Assembly (NCBI GenBank): GCA_900473415.1
Contig: UCLR01000045.1
Location: 62,001-126,000, forward strand
Direction of reading: 5' to 3'
Length of the DNA: 64,000 nucleotides
Source: Hyphomicrobiales bacterium
GTDB lineage: Bacteria > Pseudomonadota > Alphaproteobacteria > Rhizobiales > Beijerinckiaceae
Part shown: positions 23,281 to 31,143 of the stretch, in pieces
Numbering within the stretch: the first letter of the stretch is position 1
How the letters are laid out: each line of letters starts with the position of its first letter
Program-made: the position numbers and the translations under genes
The notes under the pieces: model-generated
Database searches by the model: none
The model's input: only the letters and a program-made list of their open reading frames with translations
What the model was told of the DNA's origin: nothing

Positions 23281-24534
23281 ATGTCAGATTCCCTTTCTGC
23301 AACGCTCGACCCTGTCGAGTCTCCGGCCGATTTTGCGGACGAGGTCCGCGACAAGCCGGCCTGGGCGGCGGTCGTTTCGCTGACGCTCGGCGTCTTCGGC
23401 CTCGTCACGGCCGAATTCCTGCCGGCCAGCCTTCTCACTCCCATGGCGGTGGATATCGGCGTCTCGGTCGGCGCTGCCGGCCAGGCCGTGACCGCAACCG
23501 CCGTCATCGCCGGCCTTGCCGGCCTCGCAGCCGCGATCGTGACGCGCGGCATCGACCGGCGGATCGTGATCTGGTCGCTGACGAGCCTGCTCGTCCTGTC
23601 CAGCGTGGTGGCGGCGCTCGCCACCGACCTGACGACACTGCTCTTTGCCCGCGTTCTGCTGGGCATCGGACTGGGCGCCTTCTGGTCGATGGTCGCGGCG
23701 ATCGCGATGCGGCTCGTGCCGCCGGAGGCCTTGCCGAAGGCGATGTCGCTGATCTTCATGGGCGTCTCGGTCGCCACGGTGAGCGCGGCGCCGATCGGCG
23801 CCTATCTCGGCAATCTGCTGGGCTGGCGCGTTGTCTTCTGGATCGTGGCGCTGATCGGTGTTGCGGTGCTCGCCGTCCAGATGTCGGTGCTGCCGCGGTT
23901 GCCGGCGCGCGGCTCGCCTGATCTTCGCACGCTGTCCAGATTGCTCGGGCGGCCGAGCATCGCGCTCGCGCTGGCGGGCATCGTCGTGGTGATCTCCGGT
24001 CACTTCGCCGGATTCACCTATGTGCGGCCTTTCCTGGAGCAGATTCCGAGGCTTTCGGTCGAGACGATCTCGGTTGTCCTGCTCGCCTTCGGAGTCGGCG
24101 GGTTCTTCGGCAATCTCGTCGGCGGCGCGATTACCGCACGCAGTGCGAAGGCCTCGGTCATCTTCGGCGCGTTTCTCATCGCGGTGATGGCGCTCACCCT
24201 GCTCCTGGCCGGAGGGGCTCCTGTGGTTTCCGCGGTCGCAGTGGGATTCTGGGGCTTCGCCTTTGGCGCGCTGCCGGTCGGCTTCCAGACGTGGCTGGTC
24301 CGCGTGGCGCCGGCAGAGGAAGCGGAATCCGCCGGTGGCCTGCTGGTCGCGGCCTTCCAGATCGCGATCGCCAGCGGCGCCGTCTTCGGTGGGCTTCTGG
24401 TGGATGGCTTCGGAACGCTCGGCGTGATCGCCTACGCCATGGTCGCGGCGCTGGTTGGTGGGCTTGGCGTCCTCGTGCTCGGCTCGAAGAGCCCCGAGCG
24501 GGTTGGCGCGAGCGCCGCCGCCCACGCCCTCTGA
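23281..24534 (+). CDS. MFS exporter, NepI-like
   Basis: A 417-residue, 12-helix major facilitator. The early segment AEFLPASLLTPMAVDIGVS and the pattern AGQAVTATA, MRLVPPEALPKAMS and GFWGFAFGALPVGFQTWLVR closely parallel E. coli NepI, a purine-nucleoside efflux protein of the DHA1 group. I infer drug or nucleoside export by proton antiport; the true substrate is open. GGAG seven bases before ATG 23281 sets the start. It is divergent from an AraC regulator and ends in a strong terminator. Confidence 0.85.
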   Translation: MSDSLSATLDPVESPADFADEVRDKPAWAAVVSLTLGVFGLVTAEFLPASLLTPMAVDIGVSVGAAGQAVTATAVIAGLAGLAAAIVTRGIDRRIVIWSLTSLLVLSSVVAALATDLTTLLFARVLLGIGLGAFWSMVAAIAMRLVPPEALPKAMSLIFMGVSVATVSAAPIGAYLGNLLGWRVVFWIVALIGVAVLAVQMSVLPRLPARGSPDLRTLSRLLGRPSIALALAGIVVVISGHFAGFTYVRPFLEQIPRLSVETISVVLLAFGVGGFFGNLVGGAITARSAKASVIFGAFLIAVMALTLLLAGGAPVVSAVAVGFWGFAFGALPVGFQTWLVRVAPAEEAESAGGLLVAAFQIAIASGAVFGGLLVDGFGTLGVIAYAMVAALVGGLGVLVLGSKSPERVGASAAAHAL

Positions 24535-24556
24535 CACCGGGGGAAGCGGCCGAACC

Positions 24557-24589
24557 GATCGGGCGCGTGATGCGCCCGATCACTTTTCT
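24557..24589 (+). terminator. Rho-independent terminator after the MFS gene
   Basis: A perfect 10-bp stem (24557-24566 with 24572-24581), a GTGAT loop, then ACTTTTCTT. It isolates the exporter from the following AraC-azlCD group. Confidence 0.85.
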
Positions 24590-24628
24590 TCAAGACAGCG
24601 ATACGGCGAGAGGGTTTATGCTCCCGTC

Positions 24629-25492
24629 ATGGAATCCGTCACACAGGGCGAAACATTGGGCTTGGAACCGCTCGTCGCCGGCGAGCGGGCGAAGCTGTTT
24701 CCGGCCGCGCGCTTCGACGGGCTCGATTGCCTCGCCGCGACTTTCCGCAGCCATGCCTATGCGCCCCATCGACACGAAAGCTATGTGATCGGCACGATCG
24801 AGGCGGGCTGCGAGACCTTCTGCGTCCGCGGCGCTCGCCACTATGCCAAGCCCGGTCTGCTCACTTTCGTCAATCCGCTCGAGACCCATGATGGCGAGCC
24901 CTATGGGGCGGGTTACAGCTACCGGATGACCTATCCCGAGGTTGCGCTGATGCAGGAGGTCGCCGCCTCGCTGAGCGGGCGGGAGGCGACCGGCACGCCG
25001 TTCTTCCGCGAGCCGCTGGTCGAGGATGCCGAAGGCGCCGCGCTCTTTGTCGCGACGCATCGGGCGATCGAGGAGGGCGGCGATCTCTTCGCCGGCGAGG
25101 AGATGCTGCTGCGCTTCTATGCGCGCTGCCTCGCCGAGCATGCTGATCTCGCCGTCCAGCCCATCGGGGCGGAGGTGGGGCCGGTCGCGCTGGCGCGGGA
25201 ATTGTTCGAGGCACGCTATGAAGAGGATCTTTCGCTTGCTGATCTGGCCCGGCTGACCGGCCTGCCGCGCCACCATCTCATCCGCGCCTTCCGGCGGGAA
25301 ACGGGACTGACACCCCATGCCTATCTGGTCGATGTGCGCGTCCGGCGAGCGCGGGAACGGCTGAGGCGTGGCGAGATGCCGGGCGATGTCGCGGCTGCGA
25401 CCGGCTTCTGCGACCAACCGCATCTCACACGCGCCTTCAAGGCTCGCTTCGGCGTAACGCCCGGGGCCTTCCGCGCGGCGCATACCGGCTAA
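24629..25492 (+). CDS. AraC-family regulator of the azlCD genes (predicted)
   Basis: A 287-residue regulator with an N-terminal cupin arm (HAYAPHRHESYVIGTIEAG; GLLTFVNPLETHDGEP) and a C-terminal AraC DNA-binding domain (LADLARLTGLPRHHLIRAF, then AAATGFCDQPHLTRAFK). The AraC_binding/HTH_18 layout is typical of regulators found directly before azlC-azlD. It is 28 bp upstream of azlC on the same strand. Start at 24629 is where conserved sequence begins; the open frame reaches back into the MFS gene without conservation. Confidence 0.88.
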   Translation: MESVTQGETLGLEPLVAGERAKLFPAARFDGLDCLAATFRSHAYAPHRHESYVIGTIEAGCETFCVRGARHYAKPGLLTFVNPLETHDGEPYGAGYSYRMTYPEVALMQEVAASLSGREATGTPFFREPLVEDAEGAALFVATHRAIEEGGDLFAGEEMLLRFYARCLAEHADLAVQPIGAEVGPVALARELFEARYEEDLSLADLARLTGLPRHHLIRAFRRETGLTPHAYLVDVRVRRARERLRRGEMPGDVAAATGFCDQPHLTRAFKARFGVTPGAFRAAHTG

Positions 25493-25520
25493 AACCGGCC
25501 ACCACTCAAGAGAAACCGAC

Positions 25521-26234
25521 ATGTCCACGATCCGTGACGACATCAGGCGTGGCCTGAACGATATCTGGCCGGCGATGGTCGCGGCCGCTCCGATCGGGCT
25601 CCTCTTCGGGGCTCTCGCCGCCGGCAAGGGGCTCTCGCCGCTCGAGGTCTTCCTGATGAGCGCGATGGTCTTCGCCGGCGGGGCGCAGTTCGCGGCAGTC
25701 GAGCTCTGGACGACGCCGGCGCCGGTCGCCGCGCTCGTCTTCTCGACACTGCTGATCAATGCGCGGCATATCCTGATGGGGGCGTCGCTCGCGCCGAAGC
25801 TCGACGGCTTCAGCCGCTGGCAGAAGCTCCTGGGCCTCGCCTATATGGCCGACGAGAACTGGGCGCTGGCCGAGAAGCGCGCCCGCACGCATCGCCTGAC
25901 GCCGGCCTATTGGTTCGCCATGGTGGTGCCGTTCGTCTCGGCCTGGCTCATGACCTCGACCCTGGGTGCGAGCATCGGTGCGGTGCTCGGCGACCCGAAG
26001 CGGCTGGGCGCCGATTTTGCCTTCACGGCGCTGTTCATCGCGCTCGTCGCCGCCTTCTGGAAGGGGCGGGTGACGTTCTGGACGGTCGCCGCGGCGGGCA
26101 TCGCCTCGGCGGTGACCTATCGCCTCGCCGGGCCGCCCTGGCATGTCGGGGCCGGCGCGGTCTGCGGGCTTGCGGCGGCGTGGCTCGCGGCCGGGTCGGA
26201 TGCGCGGCTGGTGACCGAGGAGGCAAAGGCGTGA
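25521..26234 (+). CDS. azlC: AzlC-family branched-chain amino acid exporter subunit
   Basis: A 237-residue membrane protein, the large subunit of the AzlCD (BrnFE-type) exporter for branched-chain and related amino acids. Family segments LNDIWPAMVAAAPIGLLFG, MSAMVFAGGAQFAAVELW and LLINARHILMGASLAPKL are present, with about seven helices. The stop overlaps the azlD start by 4 bp (GTGA), so the two subunits are translationally coupled. Substrate is inferred from the family. Confidence 0.92.
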   Translation: MSTIRDDIRRGLNDIWPAMVAAAPIGLLFGALAAGKGLSPLEVFLMSAMVFAGGAQFAAVELWTTPAPVAALVFSTLLINARHILMGASLAPKLDGFSRWQKLLGLAYMADENWALAEKRARTHRLTPAYWFAMVVPFVSAWLMTSTLGASIGAVLGDPKRLGADFAFTALFIALVAAFWKGRVTFWTVAAAGIASAVTYRLAGPPWHVGAGAVCGLAAAWLAAGSDARLVTEEAKA

Positions 26235-26530
26235 GCGTCGATCCGATCAACTTCATCGCCTTCCTCGGCATGGCGATCGTGACCTATGGGACGCGCGTCG
26301 CGGGGTTGGCACTGGCCGGCCGGCTCAACCTGTCGCCGCGTGCGCAAGCCGCCTTCGACGCGATTCCGCCCGCGGTGCTGGTCGCCGTGATCGCGCCGAG
26401 CGCGCTGGCGACCGGCTGGGCCGAGACGGCGGCTGCGGCCATCACCGTTCTGGCTGCGACGCGGCTGCCGCTGCTGGGCGTGGTGGCAGTGGGTGTTTTG
26501 GCCGTGGTGGGATTCAGGGCGGTGATGTAA
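26231..26530 (+). CDS. azlD: AzlD-family exporter small subunit
   Basis: A 99-residue protein with three or four hydrophobic helices (FIAFLGMAIVTYGTRVAGL; AFDAIPPAVLVAVIAP). This is the usual size and pattern of AzlD, which completes the exporter with AzlC. It starts with GTG at 26231, overlapping the azlC stop. The gene ends just before a block of intergenic repeats. Confidence 0.9.
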   Translation: MSVDPINFIAFLGMAIVTYGTRVAGLALAGRLNLSPRAQAAFDAIPPAVLVAVIAPSALATGWAETAAAAITVLAATRLPLLGVVAVGVLAVVGFRAVM

Positions 26531-26538
26531 GGCGGCTT

Positions 26539-26651
26539 CCTTCTCCCCCGAGGGGAGAAGGTGGCAGCGCGAAGCGCTGACGGACGAGGGTCGTTCGGCA
26601 TCGCGCTGCCCTCATCCGCCTGCCGGCACCTTCTCCCCCGAGGAGAGAAGG
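26539..26651 (+). repeat. Intergenic repeat with palindromic ends
   Basis: Two near-identical palindromes of the form CCTTCTCCCCCGAGGGGAG (26539-26561 and 26627-26651) bracket about 65 bp of GC-rich sequence. Short elements with CTTCTCCCC/GGGGAGAAG arms are widespread between genes in alphaproteobacteria. It could fold into RNA hairpins and slow or end transcription of azlCD. It has no coding content. Confidence 0.6.
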
Positions 26652-26655
26652 ACGC

Positions 26656-26766
26656 CAGTCACAGCGGTCGGCAGGCCTTCTCCAGCCAGACCTTTTGCCT
26701 CGCCCTCGACCAGCGGGCCGATCTTCTCCCTCACCTTGGCGTGATAGGCGTCGATCCACGCGATCT
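26656..26766 (-). pseudogene. Degenerate copy of the 3' end of the aminopeptidase P gene
   Basis: This stretch aligns with 27142-27251, the last codons of the downstream aminopeptidase gene, across about 110 bp. I count eight substitutions and one inserted T (in the CCTTTT run), so the copy is frameshifted. Similarity stops abruptly on both sides. The two copies flank the small secreted gene at 26789-27007. The copy is too short to encode a function. Confidence 0.85.
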
Positions 26767-26788
26767 TGCAGGCACAAGCGGTGCGATG

Positions 26789-27007
26789 TCAGGTCTTCGC
26801 CTTCTTGCGACATTCGCGAGCGTACTCGCCGCGCAACTCTTTCAGCCGTCCAGGAGGCATCTGGCCCCTGTTTCCGGAGATCGCACGCCGAGCTTCCTCT
26901 CGACAGGCGTTGCGAATGGCATCGCCGCCGCCGGCTTGTGCCCAAGCCTCTGCCGGAATCGAGAAAAACGACAGAGCCGCAAAGGTGAATGCAAGTTTCA
27001 GATGCAT
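26789..27007 (-). CDS. Small periplasmic protein of unknown function
   Basis: A 72-residue protein with a signal peptide (LAFTFAALSFFSIPAEAWAQ). A short mature part follows, charged and helical, with two cysteines (RNACREEARRA and YARECRKKAK) that could pair. A GAGGAGAAA ribosome site before 27007 sets the start. No family recognised. It lies between two direct copies of the 3' end of the aminopeptidase gene, which suggests it arrived with the rearrangement that made the copy. Confidence 0.7.
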   Translation of the reverse strand: MHLKLAFTFAALSFFSIPAEAWAQAGGGDAIRNACREEARRAISGNRGQMPPGRLKELRGEYARECRKKAKT

Positions 27008-27144
27008 CGTGGCTTTCTCCTCATTCCGCGTCGACACAGCAGCAAGGCAAAACCTGTCGATACACTACAGAGTTGTACGCCCGCGTCCAGACCTTCCCGT
27101 ACGTGCCTGCCGTAGCGTTCGCGCGCGGCCCTGAAGCGCGTCAG

Positions 27145-28980
27145 TCACAACGGCCGGCAGGTCTTCTCCAGCCAAACCTTTGCCTCGCCCTCGACCAGCG
27201 GGCCGATCTTCTCCCACACCTTGGCGTGATAGGCATCGATCCAGGCGATCTCGCCCGCATCGAGCATGGCCTTCTCGATCAGCGCCCGCTCATAGGGAGA
27301 CCAGGTGATCGTCTCGAAGCCGTAGATCGTGCGCTCGGCGCCGGGGATTTGGCGCTCCTCGACGACGATCAGGTTCTCGATGCGGATGCCGTAATGGCCT
27401 TCCTTGTAGTAGCCGGGCTCGTTGGAGAGGATCATCCCCGGCTCCAGCGGCGTGGTGCCAAGCTTCGAGAGGCGCTGCGGCCCCTCATGCACCGAGAGGT
27501 AGCTGCCGACGCCATGGCCGGTGCCGTGGTCGAAGTCGAAGCCGCCTTGCCAGAGCGGCAGCCGCGCGAAGGCATCGAGGTGCGCGCCCGAGGTGCCCTT
27601 GGCGAAGACGAGCCGCGAGATCGCGACATGGCCCTTGAGCACGCGGGTGTAGCGGTCGCGCATCTCGGCCGTCGGCTCACCGATGACGATGGTGCGGGTG
27701 ATGTCGGTGGTGCCGTCCTCATACTGCCCGCCGGAATCGACCAGGAAGATGCCGGGCTCGATACGTCGGTTGCTCGCCGCCGTGACGCGGTAATGCGGCA
27801 GCGCCGCATTAGGGCCGGCGCCGGCGATGGTGGTGAAGGAGACGTCCTTGAGCAGGCCGGTCTTCAACCGCTCGTTTTCCAGGGCTGCAACCGCATCGAT
27901 CTCCGTCAACCCGCCCTTCGGGGCCTCGCGGGCGAGCCAGGAGAGATAGTTCGTCATCGCGGCGCCGTCGCGCAGATGGGCGCTGCGGGTGCCGGCGAGC
28001 TCCGCCGCGTTCTTGCGCGCCTTCATCAGCGCGATGGGATCGGCGCCGGCGTCCGGCGTGCCGCCGGCCTCGCGGATCAGCGTCGCCAGCGCCGAGGCTG
28101 CGGTCGTGCTGTCGAGGCGCACCTTGGCCTTGGCCGCGCCGAGTTTCTTCAGCTGACCTTCGAGCGCAGCGGGGGGCGCGATCTCGCCAACGGCACCGAT
28201 GGCGTCGCCGGCCTCGTTGGTGATCTTCTCGGGCGCGAGGAAGACGGTCGGGCGGCCCTCGCGGGGCACGATGGCATAGCCCAGCGGCAGCGGCGTATGC
28301 TCGACATCGCCGCCGCGGACGTTGAAGGTCCAGGCCAGCGCATGCGGATCGGAGACGACGAGCGCATCGACCTTCGCGTCGGTGAGCGCCTTGCGGATGC
28401 GGTCGAGCTTGGAGGCGGTGTCCTCGCCGGCATAGTCACCAGGATGAGCCTTCACCGCTGCCGTGGGCGGGGCAGGGCGATCGGCCCAGAGCGCGTCGAT
28501 GGGATTGGCCGGGACGGCGACGAGGCTGCCGCCTGCTGCGGCCGCCGCCTTCTCGAGCCGCGCCACGCCGTCGACCGTATGCAGCCAGGGATCATAGCCT
28601 AGCTTGCCGCCGGCCGGCAGATTTCGCTCGATCCAGCGTTCGAGCGGTGTCTCCTCCATCTTCACCGGCGTCACCACGGTGGTGTCGGTCTGCGCGGCAG
28701 ACTGGAGCGTGTAGCGGCCGTCCACGATCAGTGCCGCCTTGTCCGCCAGCACGACCGCATTGCCAGCGGAGCCGGTGAAGCCGGTGAGCCAGGCCAGGCG
28801 GGCCATATGGGCCGGGACATATTCGCCCTGATGCTCGTCGGCGCGCGGGACGATGAACCCGTCCAGCCCTTGCGCGGCCAGCAGCTTGCGGAGCGCCGCA
28901 ACGCGCCCGGCGACCTGCGCGGGGTCGCTTGGCTCGGAGAAGGACTGGAAGCGGCAATTGGGTAGGGATGATTCGGTCAT
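27145..28980 (-). CDS. Xaa-Pro aminopeptidase (M24B family)
   Basis: A 611-residue aminopeptidase P-type metalloenzyme that removes N-terminal residues before proline. Two creatinase-like N-terminal domains (GFIVPRADEHQGEYVP; FTGSAGNAVVLADKAAL) precede the M24 catalytic domain. Dinuclear metal ligands are visible in DSGGQYEDGTTDITRT, GHGVGSYLSVHEGP and SNEPGYYKEGHYGIRIENL. The length of about 600 matches the three-domain eukaryote-like class. The start at 28980 is chosen because it precedes the conserved sequence. The 3' end has been duplicated upstream of the adjacent small gene. Confidence 0.93.
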   Translation of the reverse strand: MTESSLPNCRFQSFSEPSDPAQVAGRVAALRKLLAAQGLDGFIVPRADEHQGEYVPAHMARLAWLTGFTGSAGNAVVLADKAALIVDGRYTLQSAAQTDTTVVTPVKMEETPLERWIERNLPAGGKLGYDPWLHTVDGVARLEKAAAAAGGSLVAVPANPIDALWADRPAPPTAAVKAHPGDYAGEDTASKLDRIRKALTDAKVDALVVSDPHALAWTFNVRGGDVEHTPLPLGYAIVPREGRPTVFLAPEKITNEAGDAIGAVGEIAPPAALEGQLKKLGAAKAKVRLDSTTAASALATLIREAGGTPDAGADPIALMKARKNAAELAGTRSAHLRDGAAMTNYLSWLAREAPKGGLTEIDAVAALENERLKTGLLKDVSFTTIAGAGPNAALPHYRVTAASNRRIEPGIFLVDSGGQYEDGTTDITRTIVIGEPTAEMRDRYTRVLKGHVAISRLVFAKGTSGAHLDAFARLPLWQGGFDFDHGTGHGVGSYLSVHEGPQRLSKLGTTPLEPGMILSNEPGYYKEGHYGIRIENLIVVEERQIPGAERTIYGFETITWSPYERALIEKAMLDAGEIAWIDAYHAKVWEKIGPLVEGEAKVWLEKTCRPL

Positions 28981-29236
28981 GATGCGGTCCGGCATAGGGG
29001 GCGGCATCGTCGCGCCGCCGCGACGAAAGCGCCAGCCCTCAGGCGCTCGAACAGGGCTGCCCATCGCGCAGATGCCGCTTTGCGCGTCAGGCCGGCATTA
29101 TGCCGATTGGTTATGCAATTCATGCAAATATTAATGGTTTCGACCGCAACTCATGCATGCAACGCATATCTCGCATATGCAAAATCATCTTCTCGCAAGT
29201 GCGAAATGACACCACCTTAGTCGCATAAGAGAACGA

Positions 29237-29262
29237 GGAAGCGACAGGGACTGTCCTTCGTT
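29237..29262 (+). promoter_or_regulatory. Weak EcfG-like promoter candidate
   Basis: GGAAG, 17 bases, CGTT resembles the general-stress sigma EcfG consensus GGAAC-N16/17-CGTT, with one mismatch. It sits just before the small gene at 29279. The surrounding 28981-29278 gap is AT-rich for this genome. It carries several ATGCAT and GCATATGC palindromes (29110-29190) and no gene that I can support. Confidence 0.3.
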
Positions 29263-29278
29263 TTTCGGAGATGGACCC

Positions 29279-29521
29279 ATGACTTATGTGTTGAACAACG
29301 CTGATGTTCTGCCAGTAGCCGTGACGGCGGGGGCCAAGACCCGTGCCGACAAGCCAGGCCTGTTGCAGCGCATTTACGACGCGCTGGTCGAGAGCCGTAT
29401 GCGCTCCGCCGCCCGGGAACTGCGCGCCCGCCACCTCCTCACGAACGAGGCGGAGATCGTGCTGGGCGGCTACCCCTCCGCGACGCTGTCGGGCGATGTC
29501 GCCCTGCCGTTCAGCCGCTGA
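29279..29521 (+). CDS. Small conserved-looking protein of unknown function
   Basis: An 80-residue protein with an amphipathic basic helix in the middle (LLQRIYDALVESRMRSAARE) and a short tail. This helix is reminiscent of DUF1127-type small proteins, but the match is not firm. GGAG lies about nine bases before the ATG. No signal peptide or membrane segment. It is followed 34 bp later by a second small gene, so both may form a small operon, perhaps stress-induced. Confidence 0.7.
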   Translation: MTYVLNNADVLPVAVTAGAKTRADKPGLLQRIYDALVESRMRSAARELRARHLLTNEAEIVLGGYPSATLSGDVALPFSR

Positions 29522-29555
29522 TCCTCAGAACCCACGCAATTCAGGAATCGCCACC

Positions 29556-29687
29556 ATGATCGCCTTCATCAAGCACATCATCGAAGAGACCATCGACTGG
29601 GTTAAGCTCATCGCCGGTGCCCTGCAGGACGCCCGCCGCATGCAGGAAGAGGCCGAGCGCAAGTACGGTCGCGCGACCGGCTTCTGA
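29556..29687 (+). CDS. 43-residue protein with amphipathic N-terminal helix
   Basis: A 43-residue protein beginning MIAFIKHIIEETIDWVKLIA, with an amphipathic or membrane-surface helix, then a charged helix (DARRMQEEAERKYGRATGF). An AGGA ribosome site precedes ATG 29556. It follows the 80-residue gene on the same strand. Family unknown to me. The size, ribosome site and helical design support a real gene. Confidence 0.6.
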   Translation: MIAFIKHIIEETIDWVKLIAGALQDARRMQEEAERKYGRATGF

Positions 29688-29720
29688 TCGGTCCAGCGCT
29701 TCCGCCCTCAAGGGCGGAGA

Positions 29721-30668
29721 TCAGATAGGGCGGCGTGGCCTCGGGGCTGCGCCGCCCTTTTTCATGACCAGCGTTGCCCAGCCTTCGCGCTGCGACTGGC
29801 CGGCCAGGTAAATGCCCTGGTGCCGGTAGGCGGAGACCACGCCGGCGACATCCATGGCGAGCAGGCCGGAGAGGATGAGCGTCCCGTCCGCCGAGAGCGC
29901 CCGCGCGATCGAGGGCGCGAGGCGCTTCAGCGGCCCGGCCAGGATATTGGCGAAGACGAGGTCGAAATGACCGGGGCGGTTCGCCTTGGCGTGGCGCAGG
30001 CCCGGCGCGACATAGAGATCGAGCGCCTGCGGCGCGTGGTTGAGGCGGGCGTTATGAGCCGAGACTTCGACGGCGATCGCGTCGATGTCGCCGGCGACGA
30101 CTTTGCGCTTGATCTGCTTGGCGAGCGCCAGCGCGAGAATGCCCGTGCCGGTGCCGACATCGAGGCCGTGGCGCGGGCGGCGCTTCTTCATTTCCGCATC
30201 GAGGGCGAGCAGGCAGCCGGCGGTCGTGCCGTGATGGCCGGTGCCGAAGGCGAGCGCGGCTTCGATCTCGATGGCGATGTCGTTGACGCGCACCGCATCG
30301 CGATCATGGGCGCCGTGGACGAGCACCCGGCCGGCGCGCACCGGCTTTAGGCCCTCGAGGCTCGCCGCGACCCAGTCCTGCTGGTTCACCGTCGTGAAGG
30401 GCGTGTCGTCGATAACATCGCCGACGATCGGCCGGAGCAGATCCCGCACCGCCTCTTCGTCCGGGTGGCTGGCAAAGTAGATCTCGACCTTCCAGGGCGC
30501 GTTGAGCGAGAGCGTGGTGACGCCTTCCTCGATCTCGAAGGCGGAGATCGCCGTTTCGGTCGGGTCGAAGACCTCGCCGAGCAATTCGGTCAGGGCCCGG
30601 GCCTTCTCGCCCGAGGTGGAGAGTTCGAGGACGGTCGCGACCGTCGCTGGCAGGAGGCCTTCGCGCAT
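29721..30668 (-). CDS. prmA: Ribosomal protein L11 methyltransferase PrmA
   Basis: A 315-residue SAM-dependent methyltransferase that trimethylates L11. An N-terminal substrate-recognition domain is followed by the linker FGTGHHGTTAGCLLAL. The SAM-binding motif LDVGTGTGILALALA and the catalytic-loop motif FANILAGPL follow. Length is near normal for alphaproteobacterial PrmA. It shares its downstream border with the aminopeptidase region, where prmA-pepP linkage is common. The Pro/Arg-rich final residues overlap a terminator for the opposite strand. Confidence 0.93.
   Translation of the reverse strand: MREGLLPATVATVLELSTSGEKARALTELLGEVFDPTETAISAFEIEEGVTTLSLNAPWKVEIYFASHPDEEAVRDLLRPIVGDVIDDTPFTTVNQQDWVAASLEGLKPVRAGRVLVHGAHDRDAVRVNDIAIEIEAALAFGTGHHGTTAGCLLALDAEMKKRRPRHGLDVGTGTGILALALAKQIKRKVVAGDIDAIAVEVSAHNARLNHAPQALDLYVAPGLRHAKANRPGHFDLVFANILAGPLKRLAPSIARALSADGTLILSGLLAMDVAGVVSAYRHQGIYLAGQSQREGWATLVMKKGGAAPRPRRPI
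29727..29763 (+). terminator. Terminator hairpin overlapping the 3' end of prmA
   Basis: AGGGCGGCG and CGCCGCCCT (29727-29735, 29750-29758) form a 9-bp stem followed by TTTT on the plus strand. It would end transcription of the two small genes. It lies inside the last codons of prmA, which is on the other strand. A second hairpin without a T-run is at 29701-29717. Confidence 0.65.
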
Positions 30669-30742
30669 GCGGGCGGCTTAGCAGGGAAGGGTCTTGCTGT
30701 CATCGCCGGGATCGGAAAAGCTCGCCGCGAAGGGGAGTTCGC

Positions 30743-31135
30743 ATGTTCTCGCATGTCTACGTCGGAACGAACGACTTCGAGACGGCCTTTGCCTTTTACG
30801 GCCCACTGCTCGAACTGCTCGGCCAGAAGCTGCGCTTTCACGAGCCCTCGACGCCTTGGGCGGGCTGGCAGCCGGCGGACGCCAGCCGGCCGCTATTCCT
30901 TCTCGGTGCGCCCTACGACGGCGGCTCGGCCAGCCCGGGCAACGGCCAGATGACGGCGTTCCTGGCGCCGAGCCGGGCCATTGTCGATCGTTGCCATGCG
31001 TTGGCCATTGCATCCGGCGGCACCAGCGAGGGACCGCCGGGCCTGAGGCCGCAGTATCATTCCAACTACTACGGCGCGTATTTCCGCGACCCTGACGGCA
31101 ACAAGCTCTGTGTCTGTTGCCATCACGAGGCGTAG
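30743..31135 (+). CDS. VOC-family (glyoxalase/bleomycin resistance-like) protein
   Basis: A 130-residue single-domain VOC protein. MFSHVYVGTNDFETAFAFY opens the first beta-alpha-beta unit. YYGAYFRDPDGNKLCVCCH closes the second, with the usual FRDPDGN turn. Conserved His and Glu positions could bind a metal. Substrate is unknown. It is divergent from prmA (74 bp) and convergent with the SDR gene. Confidence 0.85.
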   Translation: MFSHVYVGTNDFETAFAFYGPLLELLGQKLRFHEPSTPWAGWQPADASRPLFLLGAPYDGGSASPGNGQMTAFLAPSRAIVDRCHALAIASGGTSEGPPGLRPQYHSNYYGAYFRDPDGNKLCVCCHHEA

Positions 31136-31143
31136 GCCCGCCG

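Noticed and set aside
26989-28602. A 537-codon open frame on the plus strand
   Set aside because: Opposite the aminopeptidase P gene, whose metal ligands are intact.
29701-29717. Hairpin TCCGCCC/GGGCGGA as a terminator
   Set aside because: No T-run follows; the hairpin at 29727-29763 is the better terminator.
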